Shown here: piece after piece, positions 8,276 to 16,152 of the stretch
How the letters are laid out: each line of letters opens with the position of its first letter
Position numbering within the stretch: the first letter of the stretch is position 1
DNA from: F22 sp963668535
GTDB lineage: Bacteria; Bacteroidota; Bacteroidia; Bacteroidales; Bacteroidaceae
Length of the DNA: 64,000 bases
Assembly: GCA_963668535.1 (NCBI GenBank)
Contig: OY764867.1
Coordinates: forward strand, 1,984,001-2,048,000
Direction: 5' to 3'
The notes under the pieces: generated by a model
The model's database searches: none
Told to the model about the DNA's origin: nothing
Seen by the model: the letters and a program-made list of their open reading frames with translations, nothing else
Position numbers and translations under genes: made by a program

Positions 8276-9634
8276 TTATATTGTTATTTTGTAGCGTTTG
8301 ATTTTAAATATGCTTTTGCGTATCAAAATGAACCATGAAAATATACATATTCCTTTAAGAATAGTACCGACTGTAATCCCCCACCAAATACCATCTAGAC
8401 CAAGGCCTAATGATACGAAGAATATAGCTAATGGTATTCGCATATAATTAAATACAACACTATTTATTGCAGGAGGAACTGAGCGGCCTATACCATAAAA
8501 TATGCCCTGCATGATAATCTCTACAAGCATAAAGAATTGAGAAAATCCGAGAACGAAAAGGTACTCACCTCCAGCACGAAAAGCTTCTTCTTCTGGAACA
8601 AAGATAGCAAAAATTTGTTTTCCTGCAAATATAAATAACAAACTTGTAAAAATTCCAAATATACATCCAATGGATAATACTTTTTGTATAGATTTAGTGA
8701 CACGCTTATAGCATTTGGCGGCGTAGTTTTGGGCCACAAAGGTGCTAAGAGCTGTAGATACTCCTTGGCTAGTATTCCATGTAATAGCTTCTATCTCACT
8801 TCCTGTGCCAAGACTCATGACTCCGATATGTTCTCCTACCGTAGAAGCCATTCTCATCAAGTATATATTCACGAAGCAATGCAAAAGAGTAAATCCTGAA
8901 ACAGGGGCACCAATTTTAAAAATATGCCAACTTTCTTTTTGTTTAAGCATCCCTAATAGTTTGAACCCTCCAAGGAGTTTATCCTTATGTAGACGATATA
9001 GAAACAGACCAAATACAAGTGCTTGAGCTAGCCATGTAGCAATAGCGGCACCTTGGGTCCCCCAGTGAAATTTTAAAATGAGTATAGGGTCTAAAATCAT
9101 GTTGAAGATCAAACCAACACCACTTATGTAAAAAGGAACGCGTGTATGCCCTGAAGCGTTATATATTCCTGTAAAAGTATTCGCTAGAAAAAAAAATGGA
9201 AGCGATGTACTAAGAATATGTAGGTAGTTTATGCTCATAGAAGCTATGCTCTCTTCCAATTCAAAGATGCTTACTATTTGGGGAGCAAACAGATAAAGTA
9301 GGCTACCCAAAATAATTGAGATACCTAAAGACATCGTTACATTATGTGTAGCATATTGCTTGGCTAAAGCATTATCTTGAGCACCTATTGCTTGAGATAC
9401 AGTTACTTCAGAGCCAATCTTGTTTAGATTAGTAAAGGTTTGTGCTGCCCATATTATTAGACTAATTGTGCCTATTGCCGCCACTTCACGACTACCCAAT
9501 CGTCCCACCCATGCGGTGTCTGTTAGGCTGTAGGCCATCTGAATAAAAGATGTGGCCATGATAGGAGCTGCCAAGGTCATCAGTTGACGCATTATTGGCC
9601 CCTTAGTTAAATCTTTACTTGCTAAATTGGACAT
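8276..9634 (-). CDS. MATE family efflux transporter
   Basis: A 452-residue integral membrane protein with the two six-helix halves expected of MATE exporters. The first helix carries the family segment APIMATSFIQMAYSLTDTAWVGRLG, and the second half begins near ISGAPVSGF. It should export cationic compounds or drugs in exchange for Na+ or H+. The substrate cannot be told. It starts 55 nt after the 3' end of the QueA-family gene on the same strand, with no clear terminator between. Confidence 0.93.
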   Translation of the reverse strand: MSNLASKDLTKGPIMRQLMTLAAPIMATSFIQMAYSLTDTAWVGRLGSREVAAIGTISLIIWAAQTFTNLNKIGSEVTVSQAIGAQDNALAKQYATHNVTMSLGISIILGSLLYLFAPQIVSIFELEESIASMSINYLHILSTSLPFFFLANTFTGIYNASGHTRVPFYISGVGLIFNMILDPILILKFHWGTQGAAIATWLAQALVFGLFLYRLHKDKLLGGFKLLGMLKQKESWHIFKIGAPVSGFTLLHCFVNIYLMRMASTVGEHIGVMSLGTGSEIEAITWNTSQGVSTALSTFVAQNYAAKCYKRVTKSIQKVLSIGCIFGIFTSLLFIFAGKQIFAIFVPEEEAFRAGGEYLFVLGFSQFFMLVEIIMQGIFYGIGRSVPPAINSVVFNYMRIPLAIFFVSLGLGLDGIWWGITVGTILKGICIFSWFILIRKSIFKIKRYKITI

Positions 9635-9689
9635 GAAATTTATTGTTATTACAATCTATTATAAGATACCTATAAAATATTGTGCGATG

Positions 9690-10994
9690 TTATGGCATGA
9701 GTAAGGAGGAATCACCATAACTTAGAAAACGGAAATCATGCGTTAGGGCATAATTATATATTTCTCTCCAATCTTCACCTACAAAAGCAGAGACGAGTAG
9801 TAGTAGGGTGCTTTTGGGTTGGTGAAAATTAGTAATCATACCTTGTACTATATGGTATTGATATCCTGGTGCAATGATAATCTGTGTGCTGCCATTGATA
9901 ATATCTATTTGATGTTCATCCATGTAGTTTAGCAAGGCACGTAGCATAGCTACTGCACCTGGTAGATCCTCATGTAGCTGTTCAGCCATTTGTTGAACTT
10001 CATATGGCTCCCATTGACGAACATGTAGATGGTTATGATCCTTGTCGATTTGTGTGTAATCGCAAGCACTCACTTGCATACCCATAAAATATAGACTTTC
10101 TAATGTACGTACTGAAGTAGTGCCGACAGCGATAGCTTGTCCATTGTGAGCTATTAGGCGCTCTATTGTGTGGCGAGTCACAGAGATATATTCTGTGTGC
10201 ATTTCGTGTGCTCCAATAGCGGCTGCTTTTACAGGTTTAAATGTACCTGCACCCACGTGCAGAGTGACTTCACTGATTTCCGTATTTTCCTGTTGAAGTG
10301 CTTCAAAAACAGAGGGGGTGAAATGCAATCCTGCTGTAGGTGCAGCAACAGATCCTTTTATACTAGAATAAACTGTTTGGTAAGTATCTTTGTCACTCTC
10401 TTCGGTCTCTCTATTTAAGTAGGGAGGAATAGGTAGTTCACCGTATACCTCTAATATTTCTGACCAAGTGACTTCTGTCGCATCCCATGTGAAATCTATC
10501 CAGTGACTAGTATTCACTCGATCTCCACGTGTTGCTGTGATGGTGAAAGTCTTATCACCGACAGTAATTTGTTCATGCAATTCGTTCTGTTTCCATTTTT
10601 TAAGATTACCAATCATGCATAGCCATGCCACGTGTCCTTTGCTTTGAAAATTCAGTTGATAATCTGCTGGAGCTGCTGGTTCAAGACAAAAAATCTCTAT
10701 TAAAGCGCCCGTTTCCTTGCGAAAGTGCAATCGAGCTTGGATAACTTTGGTGTTGTTGCGAATGAGCAAAGAACCTGCAGGAATGTATTCTGGCAAGTTA
10801 TCAAAACGTGTATGATGAATATCACCTCCGCGATAAAGCAATAATTTGGATTGGTCTCTCTGAGTCAACGGATACTTTGCAATACGTTCATCTGGTAAGG
10901 CATAGGCATAATCACTGATGCTGATATGCTGCGGATGAATCGTCTGTGTGGCTTTAGAAGCCTTTGAGGAATCTAATTCAGGTTTTGGGTTCAC
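9690..10994 (-). CDS. queA: S-adenosylmethionine:tRNA ribosyltransferase-isomerase family protein (long QueA type)
   Basis: A 434-residue member of the QueA family, which transfers the ribosyl part of SAM to preQ1 in tRNA to make epoxyqueuosine. Family segments are clear: SLLIRNNTKVIQARL, GELPIPPYL, GSVAAPTAGLHFT, VTLHVGAGTFKPV, AVGTTSVRTLES and MITNFHQPKSTLLLLVSAF. It is about 80 residues longer than usual QueA because of an extra N-terminal tail and inserts. Bacteroidota genomes often hold both a standard and a longer QueA-like protein, so this may be the second type; no other queuosine gene is in the window. Confidence 0.85.
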   Translation of the reverse strand: MNPKPELDSSKASKATQTIHPQHISISDYAYALPDERIAKYPLTQRDQSKLLLYRGGDIHHTRFDNLPEYIPAGSLLIRNNTKVIQARLHFRKETGALIEIFCLEPAAPADYQLNFQSKGHVAWLCMIGNLKKWKQNELHEQITVGDKTFTITATRGDRVNTSHWIDFTWDATEVTWSEILEVYGELPIPPYLNRETEESDKDTYQTVYSSIKGSVAAPTAGLHFTPSVFEALQQENTEISEVTLHVGAGTFKPVKAAAIGAHEMHTEYISVTRHTIERLIAHNGQAIAVGTTSVRTLESLYFMGMQVSACDYTQIDKDHNHLHVRQWEPYEVQQMAEQLHEDLPGAVAMLRALLNYMDEHQIDIINGSTQIIIAPGYQYHIVQGMITNFHQPKSTLLLLVSAFVGEDWREIYNYALTHDFRFLSYGDSSLLMP

Positions 10995-11042
10995 TGTCTT
11001 TATAAGTTTTCTTTTTTTAGTTTGTCATAATTGAATAACTCC

Positions 11043-11051
11043 GCAAAAATA
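11043..11051 (-). promoter_or_regulatory. -7 box for the QueA-family gene
   Basis: The minus strand reads TATTTTTGC, about 49 nt before the ATG at 10994. Confidence 0.5.
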
Positions 11052-11138
11052 GCGATATTTGTGCGACATAGAAAACAGATAGGGGAAAAACCTCTATTTG
11101 AATACAAATATTATAGGTAATCAACATAAAAGTTAGTT

Positions 11139-12368
11139 ATGGCAAGAATACATCTAGGAGATACAGTACGATTTTTGAACGCTGTAGGTGGAGGAATTGT
11201 GCGTGGATTTAAGGGTAAAGAATTAGCCCTTGTAGAGGATGAAGATGGTTTTGAAGTTCCCGTCTTACTCAAGGAGTGCGTCGTTATTCAAGAGGGTACT
11301 CCACAGAGTGGTAAACCAATGCAACAGGGTGAGAAACATATTGACAAAAAATCAACCAAACAACCTATAGCAGGTAAACCGTTAGCTTATGTCAATGAAA
11401 ATGAGCATGAATTCTCAGAAGTAGAAGTACCTACAATAGAAGATAGGCCTGAAGAACGACGTGGGGCTGATCGTCTGAATCTATATTTGGCTTATATACC
11501 TGAAGAAGGAGATGCTGTGAGTTCCAAAGCACTTCGTGCCATATTAGTCAATGATAGTAATTACTATATGTATTTTACTTACCAAACATTGAATATGGGG
11601 CGTTGGGAAGTTGTGTCTCATGGGCTTATAGACCCCAATAGCCAGTTGGATTTGGAAGTAGTGCTACGCACCGAGTTACTAACCCGTGAACATGTTTTGT
11701 TGCAAGGGGTGGCCTTTAAAGTGAATAAGCCATTTGAGCAGAAGGAAGCCATTGATTGCGAAATCAAGATGGATATGAAGAAATTTTACAAGTTACATGC
11801 CTATCGTATGACTCCATTTTTTCGAGAAGCTGTGCTTCTGTTTCCTATAATTGAAGATGATCATGTTGTAGAAAATATTGAATTTGATCCAGAGGAAGTT
11901 GCCAAAGAGATGCAATCTAAATCTGGTGATGTTTGGCATGACGAGATTACCAAACCGACATTGAAGGTGGTGGGCCATATTGACTTAAATGCGACTAAAA
12001 GTGGAAAACGTAAAGGACAGTTACTTAAAGATGTTGATATAAAGCAAGGTCTATCCAATAAAAAGCAAAGTAAATCATCCAAACATGATCCTATAGAAGT
12101 AGATCTTCATATGAATGCTTTGTTAGATGATTATGATGTGATGGATGCACAAGAAATGTTGGGTTTCCAAATGGATACTTTTCATCGTACAATGGCCTTG
12201 TATAAAAACAAACGTGAAACAACTCTTGTGTTTATACATGGAAAAGGTGATGGTACTTTGAGACAACGTATCTTAGATGCACTTAAAAAGGAGTATCCAA
12301 CTTGTGTTGTGCAAGATGCTTCTTTCAGAAAGTATGGGTATGGAGCGACAAAAGTAACAATAAAATAG
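11139..12368 (+). CDS. DUF2027 and Smr domain protein
   Basis: A 409-residue protein. The N-terminal part (about 1-75) is a small basic beta domain that begins IHLGDTVRFLNAVGGG; the middle matches the DUF2027 architecture found in Bacteroidota. The C-terminal 90 residues are an Smr domain with the DLHM start and the FIHGKGDGTLR motif, which in other proteins nicks DNA or cleaves RNA at stalled ribosomes. The linker before the Smr domain is lysine- and serine-rich. It stands one nucleotide before the Nudix gene and is probably co-transcribed with it. Confidence 0.9.
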   Translation: MARIHLGDTVRFLNAVGGGIVRGFKGKELALVEDEDGFEVPVLLKECVVIQEGTPQSGKPMQQGEKHIDKKSTKQPIAGKPLAYVNENEHEFSEVEVPTIEDRPEERRGADRLNLYLAYIPEEGDAVSSKALRAILVNDSNYYMYFTYQTLNMGRWEVVSHGLIDPNSQLDLEVVLRTELLTREHVLLQGVAFKVNKPFEQKEAIDCEIKMDMKKFYKLHAYRMTPFFREAVLLFPIIEDDHVVENIEFDPEEVAKEMQSKSGDVWHDEITKPTLKVVGHIDLNATKSGKRKGQLLKDVDIKQGLSNKKQSKSSKHDPIEVDLHMNALLDDYDVMDAQEMLGFQMDTFHRTMALYKNKRETTLVFIHGKGDGTLRQRILDALKKEYPTCVVQDASFRKYGYGATKVTIK

Positions 12369-12369
12369 C

Positions 12370-12921
12370 ATGATCAGGATATTTCAGCAAAAGCAGGATG
12401 AAGAAAATGCTTGTGAAATCTTTCCAGTAGTCACAGAAGAGGGGATACAAGTTGGAAAGGCAACACGTGAGGAATGCCATAATGGCAGTAAATTATTGCA
12501 TCCAGTTGTGCATCTCCATGTGATTCATCCAGAGAGTGGGGCATTATTGTTGCAGAAAAGACCTGTATGGAAAGATATTCAACCCAACAAATGGGACACT
12601 GCTGTTGGTGGCCACGTAGATGAGGGGGAAGCTATTCAAGATGCATTGATGAGAGAAGTGTCTGAAGAGATTGGAGTGACTAATTTTCGCCCCGAATTTG
12701 TGACCTCATATGTGTTTGAAAGTGATGTCGAAAAAGAGTTGGTCTATGTATATCGTACATATTATGGAGGCGATTTTAATCCTAACCACGAGGTAGATGC
12801 CCTTCGATTTTGGCTGTTGAGTGATATTGAAAAGGGAATGGAGGATGCTATTTTTACCCCTAATTTTACACAAGAGTGGAATAGATTGCAGATTGTAGAG
12901 TGGATGCAACCCCTTTTTTGA
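12370..12921 (+). CDS. Nudix hydrolase
   Basis: A 183-residue protein with a complete Nudix box at residues 81-103 (G-x5-E-x7-REVSEEIG-V), so it should hydrolyse a nucleoside diphosphate linked to another group, using Mg2+. The surrounding sequence (HPVVHLHVIHPESGALLLQK, then KWDTAVGGHVD) resembles the isopentenyl-diphosphate isomerase-like Nudix subgroup, but IPP isomerase activity is not implied. The start codon lies one nucleotide after the stop of the Smr gene. Confidence 0.92.
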   Translation: MIRIFQQKQDEENACEIFPVVTEEGIQVGKATREECHNGSKLLHPVVHLHVIHPESGALLLQKRPVWKDIQPNKWDTAVGGHVDEGEAIQDALMREVSEEIGVTNFRPEFVTSYVFESDVEKELVYVYRTYYGGDFNPNHEVDALRFWLLSDIEKGMEDAIFTPNFTQEWNRLQIVEWMQPLF

Positions 12922-12983
12922 TGCTTTGGGTAATTTTTAGTGTTTAAAAACAGGTTTTACATGGTGAATAAGTAGAAAAATTG

Positions 12984-12992
12984 TACCTTTGC
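12984..12992 (+). promoter_or_regulatory. -7 box for hpt
   Basis: TACCTTTGC lies 28 nt before the hpt ATG at 13020. Confidence 0.65.
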
Positions 12993-13019
12993 GGTCTGAT
13001 TTATCAAACCTAAACAAGA

Positions 13020-13559
13020 ATGGATACTATCAAAATTAAAGACAAAGAGTTTTCTATTTCTATCCCCGAAGAGAAGATTCTTGAACATGTACAAAGAGTA
13101 GCGGATGAAATTAATCGTGACCTAGAGGGAAAGAATCCACTCTTCCTTAGTGTGTTGAATGGTTCGTTTATGTTCACTGCAGACCTGATGAAGCGTATCA
13201 ATATCCCATGTGAGATCTCGTTTATAAAACTTGCTTCTTACGAAGGTATGGCATCATCTGGAACGATCAAAGAAGTCATTGGTATTAATGAAGATTTAGC
13301 CGATCGTACCGTTGTTATTGTTGAAGATATTGTGGATACTGGTTTTACAATGGAACGCCTTTTGGAACAAGTTGGAACACGAAACCCTAAAGAAATTCAT
13401 ATTGCTTCTTTGTTGGTAAAACCTGATAAATTGAAGGTCGATTTAGATATTAAATATGTAGCCATGTCTATTCCAAATGACTTTATCGTAGGGTATGGTC
13501 TTGATTATGATGGATTTGGTCGCAATTATAAAGACATTTATACAGTCGTTGAAGACTAA
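13020..13559 (+). CDS. hpt: Hypoxanthine phosphoribosyltransferase
   Basis: A 179-residue type I phosphoribosyltransferase that salvages hypoxanthine and usually guanine by joining them to PRPP. The PRPP-binding loop VVIVEDIVDTGFT, the flexible-loop region SYEGMASSGTI and the C-terminal purine-binding segment (DFIVGYGLDYDG) are all present. The length is normal. It is followed after 57 nt by adk, so the pair forms a purine nucleotide operon with obg downstream. Confidence 0.96.
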   Translation: MDTIKIKDKEFSISIPEEKILEHVQRVADEINRDLEGKNPLFLSVLNGSFMFTADLMKRINIPCEISFIKLASYEGMASSGTIKEVIGINEDLADRTVVIVEDIVDTGFTMERLLEQVGTRNPKEIHIASLLVKPDKLKVDLDIKYVAMSIPNDFIVGYGLDYDGFGRNYKDIYTVVED

Positions 13560-13616
13560 TAAGTGCTCAGCTCAAAATAGGTGAGTTTTTTAATAATATA
13601 ATTAAGGAAATAAGAC

Positions 13617-14189
13617 ATGTTGAATGTTGTAATTTTTGGTGCACCAGGTTCTGGTAAAGGCACACAGAGTGAGCGAATTGTAACAAAGTATGGTCTTAAT
13701 CACATTTCCACTGGAGATGTATTGAGAGGAGAGATTAAAGCAGGAAGTGAACTAGGTAAAACTGCTCAAGAGTACATCAATGAAGGTAAGTTGATCCCTG
13801 ACGCATTGATGATTGATATCTTGGCTGCCAAGTTTGATAGCTTTGAAGACAGTAAAGGTGTTATCTTTGATGGCTTCCCACGTACTATTGCTCAAGCAGA
13901 AGCATTGAAGGTTATGCTTCAAGAACGAGGTCAAAGTGTATCTATCATGTTAGATCTTGAGGTGCCAGAAGAAGAATTGATGACTCGTCTAATTAAGCGT
14001 GGTCAAGAGTGTGGTCGTGCGGATGATAACGCAGAAACTATTGCTAAACGTCTAAATGTATACCATTCTCAAACTGCACCACTTATTGATTGGTATAAAG
14101 GTGAAAACTTATACCAACACATCAATGGTCTAGGTACAATGGAAGGTATCGCTGATGAAATCTTTACTAAAATTGATGCAGTAAAGTAA
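13617..14189 (+). CDS. adk: Adenylate kinase
   Basis: A 190-residue enzyme that interconverts ATP plus AMP with two ADP. The P-loop GAPGSGKGT (K14), the AMP-binding STGDVLR segment and the FDGFPRT motif are intact. The lid is the short form (RGQECGRADDNAETI) without the four-cysteine zinc site, as is common in Bacteroidota. It is downstream of hpt; a long stem-loop separates it from obg. Confidence 0.97.
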   Translation: MLNVVIFGAPGSGKGTQSERIVTKYGLNHISTGDVLRGEIKAGSELGKTAQEYINEGKLIPDALMIDILAAKFDSFEDSKGVIFDGFPRTIAQAEALKVMLQERGQSVSIMLDLEVPEEELMTRLIKRGQECGRADDNAETIAKRLNVYHSQTAPLIDWYKGENLYQHINGLGTMEGIADEIFTKIDAVK

Positions 14190-14253
14190 GCATATCGCTA
14201 CCAATACTATGGCTATATAGAAAATATATGCCATAACAATAGAATAAACATAG

Positions 14254-14301
14254 GAGAGCAGGGGCATTTCACTATTTATTGGTGAGATACCACTGCTTCT
14301 C
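14254..14301 (+). promoter_or_regulatory. Long imperfect hairpin in the adk-obg spacer
   Basis: Bases 14254-14272 pair with 14282-14301: 17 pairs (one of them G-T), two mismatches and one bulge around a 9-nt loop. It ends 22 nt before the obg start and has no T tail. It may be a processing site or a leader structure that hides the ribosome site; no known riboswitch was recognised. Confidence 0.45.
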
Positions 14302-14323
14302 TCATCTTACTAAAGAAGTAACC

Positions 14324-15508
14324 ATGGCAGAATCAAATTTTGTAGATTACGTAAAAATTTATTGTCGTAGTGGCAAGGGAGGTAGAGGATCTACCCATAT
14401 GCGACGTGAGAAATATGTTCAAAATGGAGGGCCTGATGGAGGTGATGGCGGTCGTGGTGGCCATATCATTCTTAAAGGAAATCGAAATTATTGGACATTG
14501 TTGCACTTGCGCTATGATCGTCATATCATGGCGGGACATGGTGCATCTGGTAGTAAAGCACGTTCTACAGGTAAGGATGGAGAAGATAAAATCATCGAGG
14601 TACCTTGTGGAACTGTTGTATATAACGCAGAAACTGGAGAGTATATCTGTGATGTTACCGAACATGGGCAAGAAGTCATATTGCTAAAAGGTGGTCGTGG
14701 TGGACAAGGTAATACTCACTTTAAGACAGCCACTCGACAGGCTCCTAGATTTGCTCAGCCTGGAGAACCTATGCAGGAGATGTTGGTCATTTTGGAATTA
14801 AAGCTTCTAGCTGATGTTGGTTTGGTCGGTTTCCCAAATGCTGGGAAATCAACATTGCTTGCAACAGTTAGTGCCGCAAAACCAAAGATAGCCAACTATG
14901 CATTTACGACTCTTGAACCCAACTTAGGTATTGTTTCCTATCGTGATAATCAGTCGTTTGTTATGGCAGATATTCCTGGTATTATTGAAGGAGCTAGTGA
15001 AGGTCGAGGACTCGGATTGCGCTTCTTAAGACATATTGAACGAAATTCCTTATTGTTGTTTATGGTGCCAGCCGATGCAGATGACATTCGTAAAGAATAT
15101 GAAGTGCTGCTTAATGAATTGAGTACTTTCAATCCAGAAATGCTCGATAAGCAACGTGTACTTGCTGTTACTAAGAGCGATATGCTGGATGAAGAATTAA
15201 AGGAGATGATCGAACCAACATTACCAGAGCATATTCCTCATGTGTTTATTTCTTCTGTGGCGCAACAAAATATTCAAGAACTTAAAGATATTTTGTGGCA
15301 ACAATTGACAAGTGAAAGCAATCAAATAGCTTCTACAGATGCGTCAGCATTGGTACATAGAGCTAAAGAACGATCTTATTTGGCCGAAGAGCTTCGTGCA
15401 CAAGGTGAAGCTGACGAGATTATTGTTGAGCCTGTTTATGATGATGACATGGATATGTATGATCTTGAGGATCTCGAAGATGATTTCGAAATCGAATATG
15501 AAGATTAA
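14324..15508 (+). CDS. obg: GTPase Obg (CgtA)
   Basis: A 394-residue ribosome-associated GTPase needed for 50S assembly and linked to stress control. The glycine-rich Obg fold is N-terminal (GKGGRGSTHMRREK, GPDGGDGGRGGH). The G domain follows with P-loop GFPNAGKST, DIPGIIEGA and TKSD. The C-terminus is a strongly acidic tail (DDDMDMYDLEDLEDDFEIEYED pattern). I place the start at MAESNF, 14324; the open frame reaches back to a TTG at 14279 but that extension contains half of the leader hairpin and is not family-like. Confidence 0.97.
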   Translation: MAESNFVDYVKIYCRSGKGGRGSTHMRREKYVQNGGPDGGDGGRGGHIILKGNRNYWTLLHLRYDRHIMAGHGASGSKARSTGKDGEDKIIEVPCGTVVYNAETGEYICDVTEHGQEVILLKGGRGGQGNTHFKTATRQAPRFAQPGEPMQEMLVILELKLLADVGLVGFPNAGKSTLLATVSAAKPKIANYAFTTLEPNLGIVSYRDNQSFVMADIPGIIEGASEGRGLGLRFLRHIERNSLLLFMVPADADDIRKEYEVLLNELSTFNPEMLDKQRVLAVTKSDMLDEELKEMIEPTLPEHIPHVFISSVAQQNIQELKDILWQQLTSESNQIASTDASALVHRAKERSYLAEELRAQGEADEIIVEPVYDDDMDMYDLEDLEDDFEIEYED

Positions 15509-15713
15509 ATGTCCCATTTTTATCTTTGTTTACTTAAAAATAAAAGAATAACTTTATCTCTACTTTTGACATTTTGTCGAATAGATATGCAAAATATTCT
15601 ATATAATAGGAGTTGGTGTCTCTGAAATGTAGTATAAGTGGAGAACTTCGCGAGAAATTTGTACTTTTAGCAAAAAAAAAGCAAGTTTATTTTGTCAGTC
15701 TCAGAAATGTCTC

Positions 15714-15722
15714 TATCTTTGC
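15714..15722 (+). promoter_or_regulatory. -7 box for the tRNA-Arg cluster
   Basis: TATCTTTGC with TTTG 19 nt upstream (15691-15694) matches both Bacteroidota promoter elements. The first tRNA begins 17 nt downstream. Confidence 0.75.
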
Positions 15723-15739
15723 ACCCGTCAATAAGAAAA

Positions 15740-15813
15740 GGCCGCGTGGCTCAACTGAATAGAGCACCACATTACGGCTGTGGAGGTTCCAGGTTTGAAT
15801 CCTGGCGCGGTCA
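15740..15813 (+). tRNA. tRNA-Arg(ACG), copy 1
   Basis: A 74-nt cloverleaf: acceptor GGCCGCG/CGCGGTC, D stem GCTC/GAGC, anticodon stem CCACA/TGTGG with loop TTACGGC, T stem CCAGG/CCTGG. The anticodon is ACG, which after A34 deamination reads CGU, CGC and CGA arginine codons. The discriminator is A and no CCA is encoded. Confidence 0.95.
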
Positions 15814-15849
15814 CTTTTCTAGACAATTTTAGATAATAATTACTTATTT

Positions 15850-15923
15850 GGCCGCGTGGCTCAACTGAATAGAGCACCACATTACGGCTGTGGAGGTTCC
15901 AGGTTTGAATCCTGGCGCGGTCA
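15850..15923 (+). tRNA. tRNA-Arg(ACG), copy 2
   Basis: Base-for-base identical to the copy at 15740-15813; the 36-nt spacer between them is not conserved. No CCA is encoded. Confidence 0.95.
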
Positions 15924-15968
15924 CTCTTTTAAGAGTGAACTGAATAAGTAGTATAATCAAATGGATTT

Positions 15969-16042
15969 GGCCGCGTGGCTCAACTGAATAGAGCACCACA
16001 TTACGGCTGTGGAGGTTCCAGGTTTGAATCCTGGCGCGGTCA
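15969..16042 (+). tRNA. tRNA-Arg(ACG), copy 3
   Basis: Identical to copies 1 and 2. Unlike them, the discriminator A is followed directly by CCA in the DNA. It is the last of the cluster and is followed by the terminator at 16060. Confidence 0.95.
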
Positions 16043-16059
16043 CCAATTCTATAATGGAT

Positions 16060-16090
16060 GTATCTTGATTTTCAAGATACATTTTTTTTG
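16060..16090 (+). terminator. Terminator of the tRNA-Arg cluster
   Basis: GTATCTTGA pairs with TCAAGATAC around a 3-nt loop, followed directly by a run of T. Confidence 0.85.
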
Positions 16091-16123
16091 CCCCTTACTA
16101 TACCAAAACGTATAGTAAGGGGC
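16090..16123 (-). other. Perfect 14-bp stem-loop behind the RsmF-like gene
   Basis: GCCCCTTACTATAC pairs perfectly with GTATAGTAAGGGGC around a 6-nt loop. It lies 30 bp from the 3' end of the minus-strand methyltransferase gene. It has no T run on either outgoing side, so it is a 3'-end stem rather than a standard terminator. Confidence 0.6.
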
Positions 16124-16152
16124 AAAATCCTTTCGTATAGGTCTTCTATATT

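Noticed and set aside
14370..14687. Frame of 105 codons inside obg
   Set aside because: Shadow frame within a highly conserved gene, without promoter or family-like sequence.
15740..15813. Reading the anticodon as CGG (Pro) or GTG (His)
   Set aside because: Only a CCACA/TGTGG stem gives a 7-nt loop, and then the anticodon is ACG.
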